NCBI RefSeq assembly: GCF_025628935.1
Contig: NZ_JAOTIS010000001.1
Coordinates: 124,001 to 188,000, forward strand
Direction: 5' to 3'
Length of the DNA: 64,000 nucleotides
DNA from: Macrococcus capreoli
GTDB taxonomy: Bacteria; Bacillota; Bacilli; Staphylococcales; Staphylococcaceae
This document shows positions 27,716 to 37,175 of the stretch, piece after piece; the first letter of the stretch is position 1; each line of letters begins with the position of its first letter. The notes below the pieces were generated by a model, which worked only from the letters and a program-made list of their open reading frames with translations, made no database searches and was not told where the DNA came from. The translations under genes and the position numbers were made by a program.

Positions 27716-28639
27716 ATGATACGTTTCGAAAATGTGACAAAACAATATAATGAGAAAATCGCTGTGAATAATATCTCTTTTGAAATTAAAGAAGGCGAAT
27801 TCTTTGTATTAATTGGTCCTTCAGGAAGTGGTAAAACAACGACTTTAAAGATGATTAATCGATTGATACCACTTTCTAAAGGATTTATTTATTTTAAAGG
27901 GAAACCCGTCAGCGATTATAAACTGGATGAAATGCGCTGGGATATTGGCTATGTATTACAACAAATCGCGCTATTTCCCCACATGACAATTAAAGAGAAT
28001 ATTAGCCAGGTGCCATTGATGAAGCAATGGTCGAAACAACGCATTGAAGAACAAGCAGTACATTTACTGAACATGGTAGGATTACCTGCAGAAGAGTTTA
28101 TGTACCGTTATCCAAGTGAACTTTCGGGTGGTCAACAACAACGTGTTGGTGTTGTACGTGCATTAATGGCAGATCCTCCGGTAATACTTATGGATGAACC
28201 GTTTAGTGCGCTCGATCCATTATCTCGTGAGAAGTTGCAGGATGATCTAATCCGACTGCAATCAGAAATTCATAAAACGATTGTCTTTGTAACACACGAT
28301 ATTGCTGAGGCGATGAAACTTGGCGATCGCATCTGTTTAATGAACAAAGGTCAAATAGAGCAAATCGGTACTCCGGAATCGTTCATTAATCAACCGAATA
28401 ATGATTTCGTTAAGTCATTTATGGGAGATGCGATGATGAATACATTATTTGCACGTAATTATATGGATACTGCTATCAATTATGCAACGACAGCGTCAAT
28501 TGATGCGCAAGCGAGTTCTAAAGAAGTCTTTCGTATGTTAAGTCAACATGAGCATGTTGCAGTGAATGAATCCGGTAATGTTATTGGTATCATTTCTCGT
28601 GATAAAGTATTTGCGCGTCTCAGTCAGGAGGCGAAATAA
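27716..28639 (+). CDS. opuCA: Osmoprotectant ABC transporter ATPase (OpuCA/ProV-like)
   Basis: A 307-residue ATPase powering import of betaine, carnitine or choline. Walker A is GPSGSGKTTT, the signature ELSGGQQQRVG and Walker B ILMDEP; a C-terminal CBS-type segment (from about 240) is typical of OpuCA. AAGAGGTGG precedes the ATG. The stop shares one base with the start of the permease gene (TAATG), so the two are coupled. Confidence 0.87.
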   Translation: MIRFENVTKQYNEKIAVNNISFEIKEGEFFVLIGPSGSGKTTTLKMINRLIPLSKGFIYFKGKPVSDYKLDEMRWDIGYVLQQIALFPHMTIKENISQVPLMKQWSKQRIEEQAVHLLNMVGLPAEEFMYRYPSELSGGQQQRVGVVRALMADPPVILMDEPFSALDPLSREKLQDDLIRLQSEIHKTIVFVTHDIAEAMKLGDRICLMNKGQIEQIGTPESFINQPNNDFVKSFMGDAMMNTLFARNYMDTAINYATTASIDAQASSKEVFRMLSQHEHVAVNESGNVIGIISRDKVFARLSQEAK

Positions 28640-30153
28640 TGCAGTCATTTATTGAAACATTACAAGATCGTAAATGGGAATTAGCTCAAACACTCTTTGA
28701 GCATATACAAATTTCATTTATCGCATTATTAATCGCGACATTGATTGCGATACCATTAGGCATTTGGTTATCACGCCATACGAAGATTGCAGAACCTGTT
28801 ATTAATATTGCAGCAATCATGCAAACAATCCCATCTTTAGCGCTACTTGGTTTGATGATTCCGATATTTGGGATTGGTCGTGTACCTGCAATTATTGCGC
28901 TCGTAATTTATGCATTGTTACCGATATTAAGAAATACATATACAGGGATTAAAGAAGTTGATCCATCGTTAAAAGAAGCGGCTCAAGGTATAGGAATGAA
29001 TACTTTCCGCCAACTGAAAAATGTTGAAATCCCAATTGCGATGCCGGTTATAATGGCAGGGATTCGTACGGCAATGGTATTAATTATCGGCACTGCAACA
29101 CTTGCAGCGTTCATTGGTGCTGGTGGATTAGGAGATTTAATTTTACTCGGTATTGATCGTAATAATATGAATATATTATTACTTGGTGCAATTCCGGCAG
29201 CAATATTAGCATTGATATTTGATTTCATATTGAAACGCATGGAGAAATTAAGCTATCGCAAGATGATGATGGTAACCGGACTGTTATTATTATCATTTCT
29301 AATCGTAGCTATTTGGCCACTATTATTCCAGAAGGATAATCAAATGAAGTTTGCCGGTAAACTCGGTACAGAGCCAGAAATCATTACAAATATGTATAAA
29401 TTAATCATAGAGGATAAGACAGACGTAAAAGTTGAAGTAGCACCTGGCATGGGTAAGACGACGTTTTTATTTAATGCCTTGAAATCAGATAATATCGATG
29501 GCTATTTAGAATTTACAGGGACAGTATTAGGCGAGATTACGAAAGAAGATCCGAAATATACGACAGAACAGCAAGTGTACAAGCAAGCGAACAATAGCAT
29601 TAATCAAAAGTATCAAATGTCATTATTAAAGCCAATGCAATACAATAATACGTATGCCTTAGCGGTGAAAAGATCGTTTGCGGAGCAAAATAATTTGAAG
29701 ACAATCAGCGACCTTCAAAAAGTGAAATCTACAATAAAAGCTGGTTTTACGTTAGAATTTAATGATCGGATGGATGGTTATAAAGGGATTCAAAAACAAT
29801 ATGGTATTTCGATTGACCATGTAAAAACGATGGAACCTAAAATTAGATATCAGGCGGTTGAACAAGGTAAAATTGATTTAATTGATGCATATTCAACAGA
29901 TGCTGAACTTAAGAAATATGATATGGTTGTATTGAAAGATGATAAACATTTATTCCCGCCTTATCAAGGAGCGCCTTTATTAAAGAATGAAACGATTAAA
30001 GCTCATCCTGAAGTTGTGAAAGCATTGAATCAATTAGCAGGAAAGATTTCAGATGAAGAAATGCAGGCGATGAACTATGCGGTTGCATATGAAAATCAAT
30101 CACCAGAAAGTGTTGCAAAAGCGTATTTAAAGAAAGAAAAACTGATTAAATAA
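28639..30153 (+). CDS. opuCB: Osmoprotectant ABC permease fused to substrate-binding domain
   Basis: A 504-residue fusion. The N-terminal 210 residues are the permease with about six transmembrane segments and the EAA-type loop EAAQGIGMN. After a further membrane segment the C-terminal ~270 residues are a glycine betaine/carnitine/choline-binding protein exposed outside (EPEIITNMYKLIIED onward). One gene thus replaces separate permease and binding-protein genes, an arrangement also known in staphylococci. Exact solute preference is not readable. Confidence 0.85.
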   Translation: MQSFIETLQDRKWELAQTLFEHIQISFIALLIATLIAIPLGIWLSRHTKIAEPVINIAAIMQTIPSLALLGLMIPIFGIGRVPAIIALVIYALLPILRNTYTGIKEVDPSLKEAAQGIGMNTFRQLKNVEIPIAMPVIMAGIRTAMVLIIGTATLAAFIGAGGLGDLILLGIDRNNMNILLLGAIPAAILALIFDFILKRMEKLSYRKMMMVTGLLLLSFLIVAIWPLLFQKDNQMKFAGKLGTEPEIITNMYKLIIEDKTDVKVEVAPGMGKTTFLFNALKSDNIDGYLEFTGTVLGEITKEDPKYTTEQQVYKQANNSINQKYQMSLLKPMQYNNTYALAVKRSFAEQNNLKTISDLQKVKSTIKAGFTLEFNDRMDGYKGIQKQYGISIDHVKTMEPKIRYQAVEQGKIDLIDAYSTDAELKKYDMVVLKDDKHLFPPYQGAPLLKNETIKAHPEVVKALNQLAGKISDEEMQAMNYAVAYENQSPESVAKAYLKKEKLIK

Positions 30154-30216
30154 TCAGTCGGGCGAAATTTAGTGAAAATCATTGTACTGACAAAAAAATA
30201 GAAAGTAGGAACAGCG

Positions 30217-31272
30217 ATGAAACCACAATTAAAAACACTACAAGTTTATTCAGCAGGTTTGTCAGAAGAAGCGTTAAAACGTAAAACAGGATTTACAGGA
30301 TCATTTAGTCGTTTAGCAAGTAATGAGCATCCGTTTGGACCAACGCCTCAAGTGAAAGCGAAGTTAAGTGCAGCACTGGATGGTTTTAATTACTATCCTG
30401 ATCCTGAAGCAACATATTTAAAATCAGAACTATCGGAATTTTACGGATTACCATCAGAACAAATACTCGTTGGGGCGGGATTAGATGAAGTCATTATGAT
30501 GATTTCCAGAGCGATTCTTGAACCCTATGGTGAAGTGATTACTAGTGAGTCCACGTTTGTTCAATATGCAACGCATGCTTTAATTGAAAATACGACGTTA
30601 ACAAAGATTCCTTTAAAAGAAGGTAAGTATGATTTAGTATCAATGAGTCAGGCGATAAGCGAGAAGACAAAATTAATCTGGATATGTAATCCTAATAATC
30701 CGACAGGAACGTATGTAAATGAAACAGAATTAAGAACATTTTTAAATCAAGTGCCGGAATCAATACCTGTAGTACTTGATGAAGCTTATTTTGAGTTCGT
30801 TGATGCAACTGATTTTCCGGATAGTTTACAGCTGTTAAAGGCATTTCCTAATATTATCGTGTTACGTACGTTCTCTAAAGCATATGGATTAGCAGCAATG
30901 CGGATTGGGTATGCACTGACATCGAAAGCGTATGTATCAGAATTTAATAAAGTGAAACTACCATTTAATGTGACGACTTTGTCACAGCTGGCAGCAAGCA
31001 CTGCATTAGCAGATCAAGCATACTTACAAAATTATGTAAGACACAATCAATCAGCACGAGAATGGTTGTTTGCACAACCTTATAGTAAACATTTTTATCC
31101 GAGTCAGACTAACTTTATATTTATTAAGACAAATGAACCACAAGCGCTATTTGATACATTGATAAGTCATGGGGTTATTTCAAGACCGATGCCAAATGGA
31201 GTACGTGTGACGATTGGTACAGAGCAGGATAATCATAAGATTGATGCAGCGTTAACCGAATATTTCGGGTAG
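30217..31272 (+). CDS. hisC: Histidinol-phosphate aminotransferase
   Basis: A 351-residue fold-type I PLP enzyme. Motifs: substrate-contact ASNEHPFGPTP, CNPNNPTGTYV, the DEAYFEF strand, and PLP Lys in TFSKAYGLAAMRIGY. It is separate from any his operon here, as in S. aureus. Isolated HisC-like enzymes can also act on aromatic amino acids, so the physiological reaction may be broader than histidine synthesis. Confidence 0.87.
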   Translation: MKPQLKTLQVYSAGLSEEALKRKTGFTGSFSRLASNEHPFGPTPQVKAKLSAALDGFNYYPDPEATYLKSELSEFYGLPSEQILVGAGLDEVIMMISRAILEPYGEVITSESTFVQYATHALIENTTLTKIPLKEGKYDLVSMSQAISEKTKLIWICNPNNPTGTYVNETELRTFLNQVPESIPVVLDEAYFEFVDATDFPDSLQLLKAFPNIIVLRTFSKAYGLAAMRIGYALTSKAYVSEFNKVKLPFNVTTLSQLAASTALADQAYLQNYVRHNQSAREWLFAQPYSKHFYPSQTNFIFIKTNEPQALFDTLISHGVISRPMPNGVRVTIGTEQDNHKIDAALTEYFG

Positions 31273-31291
31273 TACAAATTTTATAATAAAT

Positions 31292-31326
31292 AAGCTAGAC
31301 GGTAATCGTATCGTTTAGCTTTTTTT
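31292..31326 (+). terminator. Terminator after hisC
   Basis: AAGCTAGACG / CGTTTAGCTT is a 10-bp stem with G-U pairing, followed by a T-run. Confidence 0.8.
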
Positions 31327-31385
31327 GTAGGTTGAATTATAATAGAAATAAGAAATGTTAGAGAATAATAAGAAGAGGTGCAGAG

Positions 31386-31916
31386 ATGAAGAAGTCAATT
31401 GCGATTGATATGGATGAAGTGTTAGCAGATACACTGAAGAAAGTTATTTTTCAGTTTAATGAACGTACCGGGATGGATATTAAGAAAGAAGATTTATATG
31501 AGAAAAAATTACGAACTGAATATCCAGAACACGTGGACAAACTGGATGATTTATTGTTAGATCGTTCATTTTTTAGAGATTTAGAAGTGTTACCTGATGC
31601 GATTCGAGTTGTTGAGCGACTTAATCAACATTTTGATGTGTATATCGCGACAGCGGCGATGGATGTACCGACATCGTTCGATGCGAAATATGAATGGCTA
31701 CGTGAACACTTTCCATTTTTAGACCCGCAACATTTTATTTTCTGTGGGAATAAAGGCGTTGTTGGGACAGATTATTTAATAGATGATAATCCGAGACAAC
31801 TCACAGCATTTAAAGGTACAGGGATAATATTTGATGCTGTGCATAATCAAAGTATTAAAGAATTTGACCGTGTGAAAAGCTGGCTGGAAGTAGAACAATA
31901 CTTTTTTGAAGATTAG
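31386..31916 (+). CDS. 5'(3')-deoxyribonucleotidase
   Basis: A 176-residue HAD-family nucleotidase that dephosphorylates deoxyribonucleoside monophosphates. HAD motif I is IDMDEVLAD, with the nucleophile and acid Asp pair. Motif IV DYLIDDNPRQL is near the C terminus. AGAGGTG precedes the ATG. In S. aureus a homologue lies in the same region between hisC and the nrd genes. Confidence 0.85.
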   Translation: MKKSIAIDMDEVLADTLKKVIFQFNERTGMDIKKEDLYEKKLRTEYPEHVDKLDDLLLDRSFFRDLEVLPDAIRVVERLNQHFDVYIATAAMDVPTSFDAKYEWLREHFPFLDPQHFIFCGNKGVVGTDYLIDDNPRQLTAFKGTGIIFDAVHNQSIKEFDRVKSWLEVEQYFFED

Positions 31917-31960
31917 TGAGAAGGCTATCGAATGAGCGTTTAGACGCATGCAAAGAATAA

Positions 31961-32156
31961 GTTCGCAATACACCCGAGTATTGCGAACTTTTTGTGTTTA
32001 TAGTGGTAAGAAATCAAAGTAATCATATGTTATGTAGTGATTTAGTTCGCAATACACCCGAGTATTGCGAACTTTTTGTGTTTATAGTGGTAAGAAATCA
32101 AAGTAATCATATGTTATGTAGTGATTTAGTTCGCAATACACCCGAGTATTGCGAAC
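31961..32156. repeat. 84-bp tandem repeat carrying terminator-like hairpins
   Basis: Two consecutive 84-bp units (starting 31961 and 32045) plus a third copy of the first 28 bases (32129-32156). Each begins with a perfect hairpin GTTCGCAATAC-ACCCGA-GTATTGCGAAC. In the first two it is followed by TTTTTGTG. The rest of the unit (56 bp) appears identical in both copies. Confidence 0.9.
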
Positions 32157-32176
32157 TTATTGTTGATACATCCCAC

Positions 32177-33097
32177 TTACTTTTCTTCGTTTATCACTAA
32201 TCGATCGGTTGCTGTTAATATTTTTAGTTGACTTGGTACGATGCTCACGTGTAGTGGTGTAGACAAATCAATTTCTCCATCAACATCAACATCCATTGTT
32301 TCATCTGTTGTAATTTTTATTTGTTCTCCAGCAATATGCTCGATATTCTGACTGATTTCATTCCAATTAATTTCAGACTTCATCGCAATCATTTCAGTAA
32401 ACAACTTCAGTCCGCTTTCTTTGAAGATAAATACATTCAGTTTCCCGTCATTCGGTGATAATTCAATGAGCGGTATTTTATTGCCGCCAACGAATGCACC
32501 GTTCGCCACAATAATCATAGATGATTCACCTTCATGTGTTTGTCCGTCAACATCAACGTGATATTTGAAGAAAGTAGGGTTAGTCACATTTTTAATCGTC
32601 GAGAATAAATAACTAAATTTCCCGATTTTACTTTTCGTATCCGGGTTCACGCTATTTGAATTTTCAACAATAAGCCCAAGTCCCGCAAAGTTAAGCGCAT
32701 AACGATCATTCGTCTTCATGACATCATAATACTTTACTTCAGCTGCTAAGAGTTGCTGTGCTGCTTTAACCGGGTTAGGGTTTAACTGAAGTGTCTTCGT
32801 GAAATCGTTAAAAGTCCCACCAGGTAATATGCCAATCGGTACATGATGATTACCATCAATCATACCGTTCATTAATTCATGGACAGTTCCATCACCACCC
32901 AGTATTAAATAAATATCAAATTGAGTCTCATTGTGCGTTAAATAATCATAAATTTCACCTTGTTCTGTACTGCGATAAAGGGTTAATTGGTCTATTAACT
33001 GCGTTAAATGTTTACTCACTTCGCCAATAATTTGATGAACATCACCTTGCCCGGCTTTATCATGGTAAAAGAGTATGCCTGATTTAAACTTCTGCAT
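32177..33097 (-). CDS. Diacylglycerol/lipid kinase family protein (YegS/BmrU-like)
   Basis: A 306-residue kinase of the DAGK catalytic family. The nucleotide-binding GGDGTVHELMNGMI and the following GILPGGTFNDF are clear; the C-terminal half is a beta-sandwich with VDGEIDLSTPLHVSI. Members phosphorylate diacylglycerol or related lipids at the membrane face. S. aureus DgkB is a different, essential housekeeping protein, so this is not named dgkB. GGAGG precedes the ATG. Confidence 0.82.
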   Translation of the reverse strand: MQKFKSGILFYHDKAGQGDVHQIIGEVSKHLTQLIDQLTLYRSTEQGEIYDYLTHNETQFDIYLILGGDGTVHELMNGMIDGNHHVPIGILPGGTFNDFTKTLQLNPNPVKAAQQLLAAEVKYYDVMKTNDRYALNFAGLGLIVENSNSVNPDTKSKIGKFSYLFSTIKNVTNPTFFKYHVDVDGQTHEGESSMIIVANGAFVGGNKIPLIELSPNDGKLNVFIFKESGLKLFTEMIAMKSEINWNEISQNIEHIAGEQIKITTDETMDVDVDGEIDLSTPLHVSIVPSQLKILTATDRLVINEEK

Positions 33098-33166
33098 ATT
33101 ATCCTCCAGCTTTCTTTCTAGTTTGTTTTAATTGTACTATTCCCGTTTTAAATTGGATTAATCAAA

Positions 33167-33200
33167 TAAAAAAGCACTCAGGACGATTGTCCCGAGTGCT
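33167..33200 (-). terminator. Terminator of the downstream POT transporter gene
   Basis: AGCACTCAGGAC / GTCCCGAGTGCT is a 12-bp stem with one G-U pair on the minus strand, followed there by six Us. Confidence 0.82.
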
Positions 33201-33217
33201 GTAATTGTTAATAAAGA

Positions 33218-34723
33218 TTAGTGAATGCCTTGCATCTTCTTAGAAATAAAACGGCTTAATAAGAAAATAACAACACATAACATAATTGATAATGCACCGA
33301 TAAATAAGAAGTAATTCGCATAACCAAGTGGCTCAATTAACTTCACAAGCTGTGCATTTAATCCTTGTGCAGTTGCATTAGATAAGAACCATAAACTTAG
33401 CATTTGTGAGTTAAAGGCAACAGGTGCTAATTTAACTGACGTTGCTGATCCTGTAGGTGATAAACATAACTCACCAATTACACAAATTAAGAATGATGCA
33501 ACTAACCACATTGGGTTAATTAAGTGTGATGCACTTGCTGAATGTGCAGGTAACACCATGATTAAGAAACTAATACCAGCCATTAAAATACCAATTGCAA
33601 ATTTAATTGGCGTTGACGGATTGTGTTTACCAAGCTTCGACCATAACGCTGAAATAACTGGCGCTAATAATACAACGAAAAATGGATTTAATGATTGGAA
33701 CCACGCTGCTGGAATCATGAAATTAATACCGAATACTTTATTTAAATCAAGTTGTGTATATTCATCTGCGAAGATCGCTAACGTATTTGCACCTTGCTCT
33801 TGAATAGACCAGAACATGACACTCGCTAAGAATAATGGAATATAAGCAATTAAACGTGATCTTTCTACATCTGTTACATCTTTACTGCGATACATTGTTG
33901 TCCAGTAAATAATCGGTAATACAATACCTAAAATCGTTACAATAAATGAAAACGTATTAAATGTTAATAAACCTGTTGCAATACCAACAGCAATGATAAC
34001 GATTAAAGCTAAAATAGCAATTGAGAAAATTCTTGCGTATTTTTTCTTTTCTTCACCTTCAAGTAAATGTGTTGGTTCAACCCCAACTAAACCTAATGCT
34101 TTTCTATTGAATATAACATACGCAATTAAAGCAAGTGCCATACCAATAGCCGCAGCTAAAAATCCGATATGGTAGTTATAGTTCTTTTGTAACGCCCCAA
34201 CAACTAATGGTGACACGAATGCACCCATGTTAACTGACATATAGAAAATTACGAATCCAGCGTCCATACGGTTGTCGTTCTTATGGTATAAACCACCAAG
34301 AACGTTTGAAATGTTCGGCTTCATTAAACCTGATCCTACGATAATTAAGAACATTGACGCTAAAAATGCTGGCACACCGAACGGTAAACTCATTGCGATA
34401 TGTCCAAACATAATTAAAGTTGCCCCGTATAATAGGGCACGTCTAGAACCTAACACACGGTCCGCTAACCAACCACCTAAAATACCTGTCATAAAGATTA
34501 ATGCACCGTACATTGATCCAATACTTGCTGCAGCTGTCTTGTCCATACCAAGACCACCGTTCGCAATCGTATCGTACATATAGTACACTAAGATTGCTCT
34601 CATACCATAATAACTAAAACGTTCCCAGAACTCTACGAAGAATAGAATTCCTAACCCCTTAGGATGACCGAAGAATCCCGTTTGTGGAACACTTTCGACC
34701 ATTTCTTCTCTTGTATACTTCAT
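33218..34723 (-). CDS. POT-family di/tripeptide transporter (DtpT-like), copy 1
   Basis: A 501-residue proton-coupled peptide importer with about 12-14 membrane segments. POT motifs are visible: FFVEFWERFSYYGMRAIL (the ExxER-type motif), GGWLADRVLGSRR and the PTR2 GLMKPNISN. The ATG at 34723 is preferred, with AAAGGGTGG upstream; the longer frame uses a GTG at 34732. A paralogue lies directly upstream in the same orientation; each has its own terminator. Confidence 0.88.
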   Translation of the reverse strand: MKYTREEMVESVPQTGFFGHPKGLGILFFVEFWERFSYYGMRAILVYYMYDTIANGGLGMDKTAAASIGSMYGALIFMTGILGGWLADRVLGSRRALLYGATLIMFGHIAMSLPFGVPAFLASMFLIIVGSGLMKPNISNVLGGLYHKNDNRMDAGFVIFYMSVNMGAFVSPLVVGALQKNYNYHIGFLAAAIGMALALIAYVIFNRKALGLVGVEPTHLLEGEEKKKYARIFSIAILALIVIIAVGIATGLLTFNTFSFIVTILGIVLPIIYWTTMYRSKDVTDVERSRLIAYIPLFLASVMFWSIQEQGANTLAIFADEYTQLDLNKVFGINFMIPAAWFQSLNPFFVVLLAPVISALWSKLGKHNPSTPIKFAIGILMAGISFLIMVLPAHSASASHLINPMWLVASFLICVIGELCLSPTGSATSVKLAPVAFNSQMLSLWFLSNATAQGLNAQLVKLIEPLGYANYFLFIGALSIMLCVVIFLLSRFISKKMQGIH

Positions 34724-34926
34724 CTCTTCCACCCTTTCGATTTATAAATATTTCGAAAATTTATATTATTTCAGAATATTATTTTACCATTAAATTTTAG
34801 ACAATCAATATGAGAATTAATAGTCGGAATTTTCAAAACTATTTTCGTTCAACGGTTTGTAACAATATTATAGTAAGCAATACGTGTTGCCATCATAAAG
34901 TGTAAAAGTTTATTGGTATAAAAAAA

Positions 34927-34953
34927 GAGGTATCCCTTAAAAAGGTATACCTC
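34927..34953 (-). terminator. Terminator of the second POT transporter gene
   Basis: GAGGTATCCCTT pairs with AAGGTATACCTC (one mismatch). The minus-strand transcript then runs into seven Us (34920-34926). Confidence 0.75.
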
Positions 34954-34963
34954 AAAAGTAATA

Positions 34964-36472
34964 TTAATGAATACCACGCATAAATTTCTTCATAAATGGA
35001 CTGATGACAAATAGCACGACAGCAAATGCTAAAGTTACAAGGCCGATATGACTGAAATATTGATACTTTTCAACTGAATCATAATAATTCACCAGTTGCG
35101 CATTAACGATTTGTGCCACAGTATTAGCCAGGAACCATACACTCATCATTTGTGATGTAAAGGCTTGTGGTGCTAATTTAGTCGTTGTTGCAAGTCCGAC
35201 AGGCGATAAACATAACTCCGCCATCGTTACGAGTAAATAACTTAATACGAGCCACACTGGGTTCATTAAGTGGCCACCGTGTGTTAGTGGATAGACCATA
35301 ATTAAATAACTTAATGCAGCTAAAAATAATGCAATACTAAACTTTACAACGGTAGGTGGATTGAAGCGTCCTAATTTCACCCATAACCATGCGAATACTG
35401 GCGCTAATGTCACAATAAATAATGGATTTAATGATTGGAACCAAGCTGCTGGAATTTTGAAATCAATCGCACCGTTTGTCAGGACGCCCATGTTTAATTG
35501 TGTATTCTTATCTGCAAATGTTGCAAGTACAGTTGATCCTTGCTCCTGGATACTCCAGAAGGCAACTGCTGCTAGGAATAGTGGAATATATGCGCCAACA
35601 CGTGCTTTCTCATCTGCTGTTGCTTTTTTAGAGATAAACATATTAATAAAATAGAAGAACGGTAATACGATACCGACAATTGATACGACATTCATAAAGC
35701 TTGCTAACGATAAACTGTCTGTTGCTTTACCAATACCGAAATATGCAGCAACAATAGCAACAATAATGCTGACAGTGATGATTGTTTTATTCTTTTCTTC
35801 AGGTGTAACTGGGTTTGGAACATCTAAACCTGATAACCCGAGCGTTGGTTTAGCACGAAGTACATAAACAACTAAACCACAGAACATCCCAATTGCAGCA
35901 ACCATGAACCCAGCATGGAAACCGACATTTTCTTGTAACCATCCTACAAATAGTGGCGAAATAAATGCACCTAAGTTAATAGACATAACGAATAGTGTAA
36001 ATGCAGCATCTACTTTCGGATCATTCTTATGGTATAGTTCACCGACGTTAGATGAAATATTGGGTTTCAATAACCCTGTACCTAATATGATAAATAATAA
36101 AGCCGCTAATAATAAATTGAAATTATTCGGTAATGATAAGAGAATATGTCCAATCATGATTAAGATGGCACCATAGAAAATGGACTTTCGAGTACCAATG
36201 AAACGGTCAGCAAGCCATCCCCCGATGACACCACTCATATAAATTAATGCACCATATATCGATACAATTTGCATCGCAAGTGCATCCGGTAATCCAAAAC
36301 CGCCATCTTTCACAGAATAATAAAGATAATACACTAAAATTGCTTTCATACCATAGTAACTAAAGCGTTCCCAGAACTCTGTTACCATTAATGTAAATAA
36401 ACCTTTAGGATGACCGAAGAACCCAGTTCTCGGCATACTGTTCACAACTTCATCGCGTGTGTGTTGCGCCAT
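34964..36472 (-). CDS. POT-family di/tripeptide transporter (DtpT-like), copy 2
   Basis: A 502-residue paralogue of the adjacent POT transporter, with the same motifs (VTEFWERFSYYGMKAIL, GGWLADRFIGTRK, GLLKPNISSNVG). The start at 36472 (MAQHTRDE) is taken because G-rich sequence AAGGGGGAAAAGGG lies just before it; the open frame extends 24 nt further. Two such genes side by side suggest duplication followed by divergence, possibly different peptide preferences. Confidence 0.88.
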   Translation of the reverse strand: MAQHTRDEVVNSMPRTGFFGHPKGLFTLMVTEFWERFSYYGMKAILVYYLYYSVKDGGFGLPDALAMQIVSIYGALIYMSGVIGGWLADRFIGTRKSIFYGAILIMIGHILLSLPNNFNLLLAALLFIILGTGLLKPNISSNVGELYHKNDPKVDAAFTLFVMSINLGAFISPLFVGWLQENVGFHAGFMVAAIGMFCGLVVYVLRAKPTLGLSGLDVPNPVTPEEKNKTIITVSIIVAIVAAYFGIGKATDSLSLASFMNVVSIVGIVLPFFYFINMFISKKATADEKARVGAYIPLFLAAVAFWSIQEQGSTVLATFADKNTQLNMGVLTNGAIDFKIPAAWFQSLNPLFIVTLAPVFAWLWVKLGRFNPPTVVKFSIALFLAALSYLIMVYPLTHGGHLMNPVWLVLSYLLVTMAELCLSPVGLATTTKLAPQAFTSQMMSVWFLANTVAQIVNAQLVNYYDSVEKYQYFSHIGLVTLAFAVVLFVISPFMKKFMRGIH

Positions 36473-36574
36473 ACCCTTTTCCCCCTTGCGTATCAATGAT
36501 ACTTAAAATATAAAAAATAAAACTATTTATATATAATACACTTATTTAAATATTAAGACAATTCAAATTTTAAT

Positions 36575-36600
36575 AAAAAAATACCCCAAAAGAGGTATTT
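36575..36600 (-). terminator. Terminator of queF
   Basis: AAATACC / GGTATTT stem on the minus strand ends in a U-run (complement of 36575-36580). Confidence 0.7.
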
Positions 36601-36617
36601 GTTCATACGTATATAGA

Positions 36618-37115
36618 TTAACGATTTGTAATCGTTTCAGGATATAAATCGTGGTTCATTAATCGGTAGTGTGCCATCTCTTCATATTTCGTTCCTGGTC
36701 GACCATAATTTGTATACGGATCAATTGAAATACCACCACGTGGCGTAAATTTGCCCCAAACTTCGATGTAATGCGGATCCATTAATGCGATTAAATCATT
36801 CATAATAATATTCATGCAGTCTTCGTGGAAATCACCATGATTTCTAAAACTAAATAAATATAATTTAAGTGATTTTGATTCGACCATTTTAACATTTGGA
36901 ATATAACTGATGTATATTGCTGCGAAATCAGGTTGACCTGTAATCGGGCAAAGGCTTGTAAATTCAGGGCAGTTAAATTTCACAAAATAATCTCTACCTT
37001 GATGTTTATTATCAAACGACTCTAAAATGCCTGGATCGTATTCATATAAATATTTATTGTTTTGATTGCCGAGTAGTGTAATATCTTGTAATTCATCTTT
37101 TTGTCTGCCAGCCAT
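36618..37115 (-). CDS. queF: NADPH-dependent preQ0 reductase
   Basis: A 165-residue enzyme of the unimodular QueF type that reduces the nitrile of preQ0 to preQ1, the step after QueC. Nucleophile Cys56 and Asp63 are in [14 protein letters not shown]; the [20 protein letters not shown] motif follows. It is encoded 20 kb from queCDE, and I see no preQ1 aptamer in its short upstream region. GGAGGTG precedes the ATG. Confidence 0.93.
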   Translation of the reverse strand: MAGRQKDELQDITLLGNQNNKYLYEYDPGILESFDNKHQGRDYFVKFNCPEFTSLCPITGQPDFAAIYISYIPNVKMVESKSLKLYLFSFRNHGDFHEDCMNIIMNDLIALMDPHYIEVWGKFTPRGGISIDPYTNYGRPGTKYEEMAHYRLMNHDLYPETITNR

Positions 37116-37175
37116 GAGGCACCTCCGTCAATTTTAATTATTTCATTATAATGTATTATACAAGATTTGTGAATG

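Noticed and set aside
31994-32200. Open frame with a 28-residue repeated peptide
   Set aside because: It is produced by the 84-bp (28-codon) tandem repeat with hairpins and T-runs. It has no convincing ribosome site and overlaps terminators.
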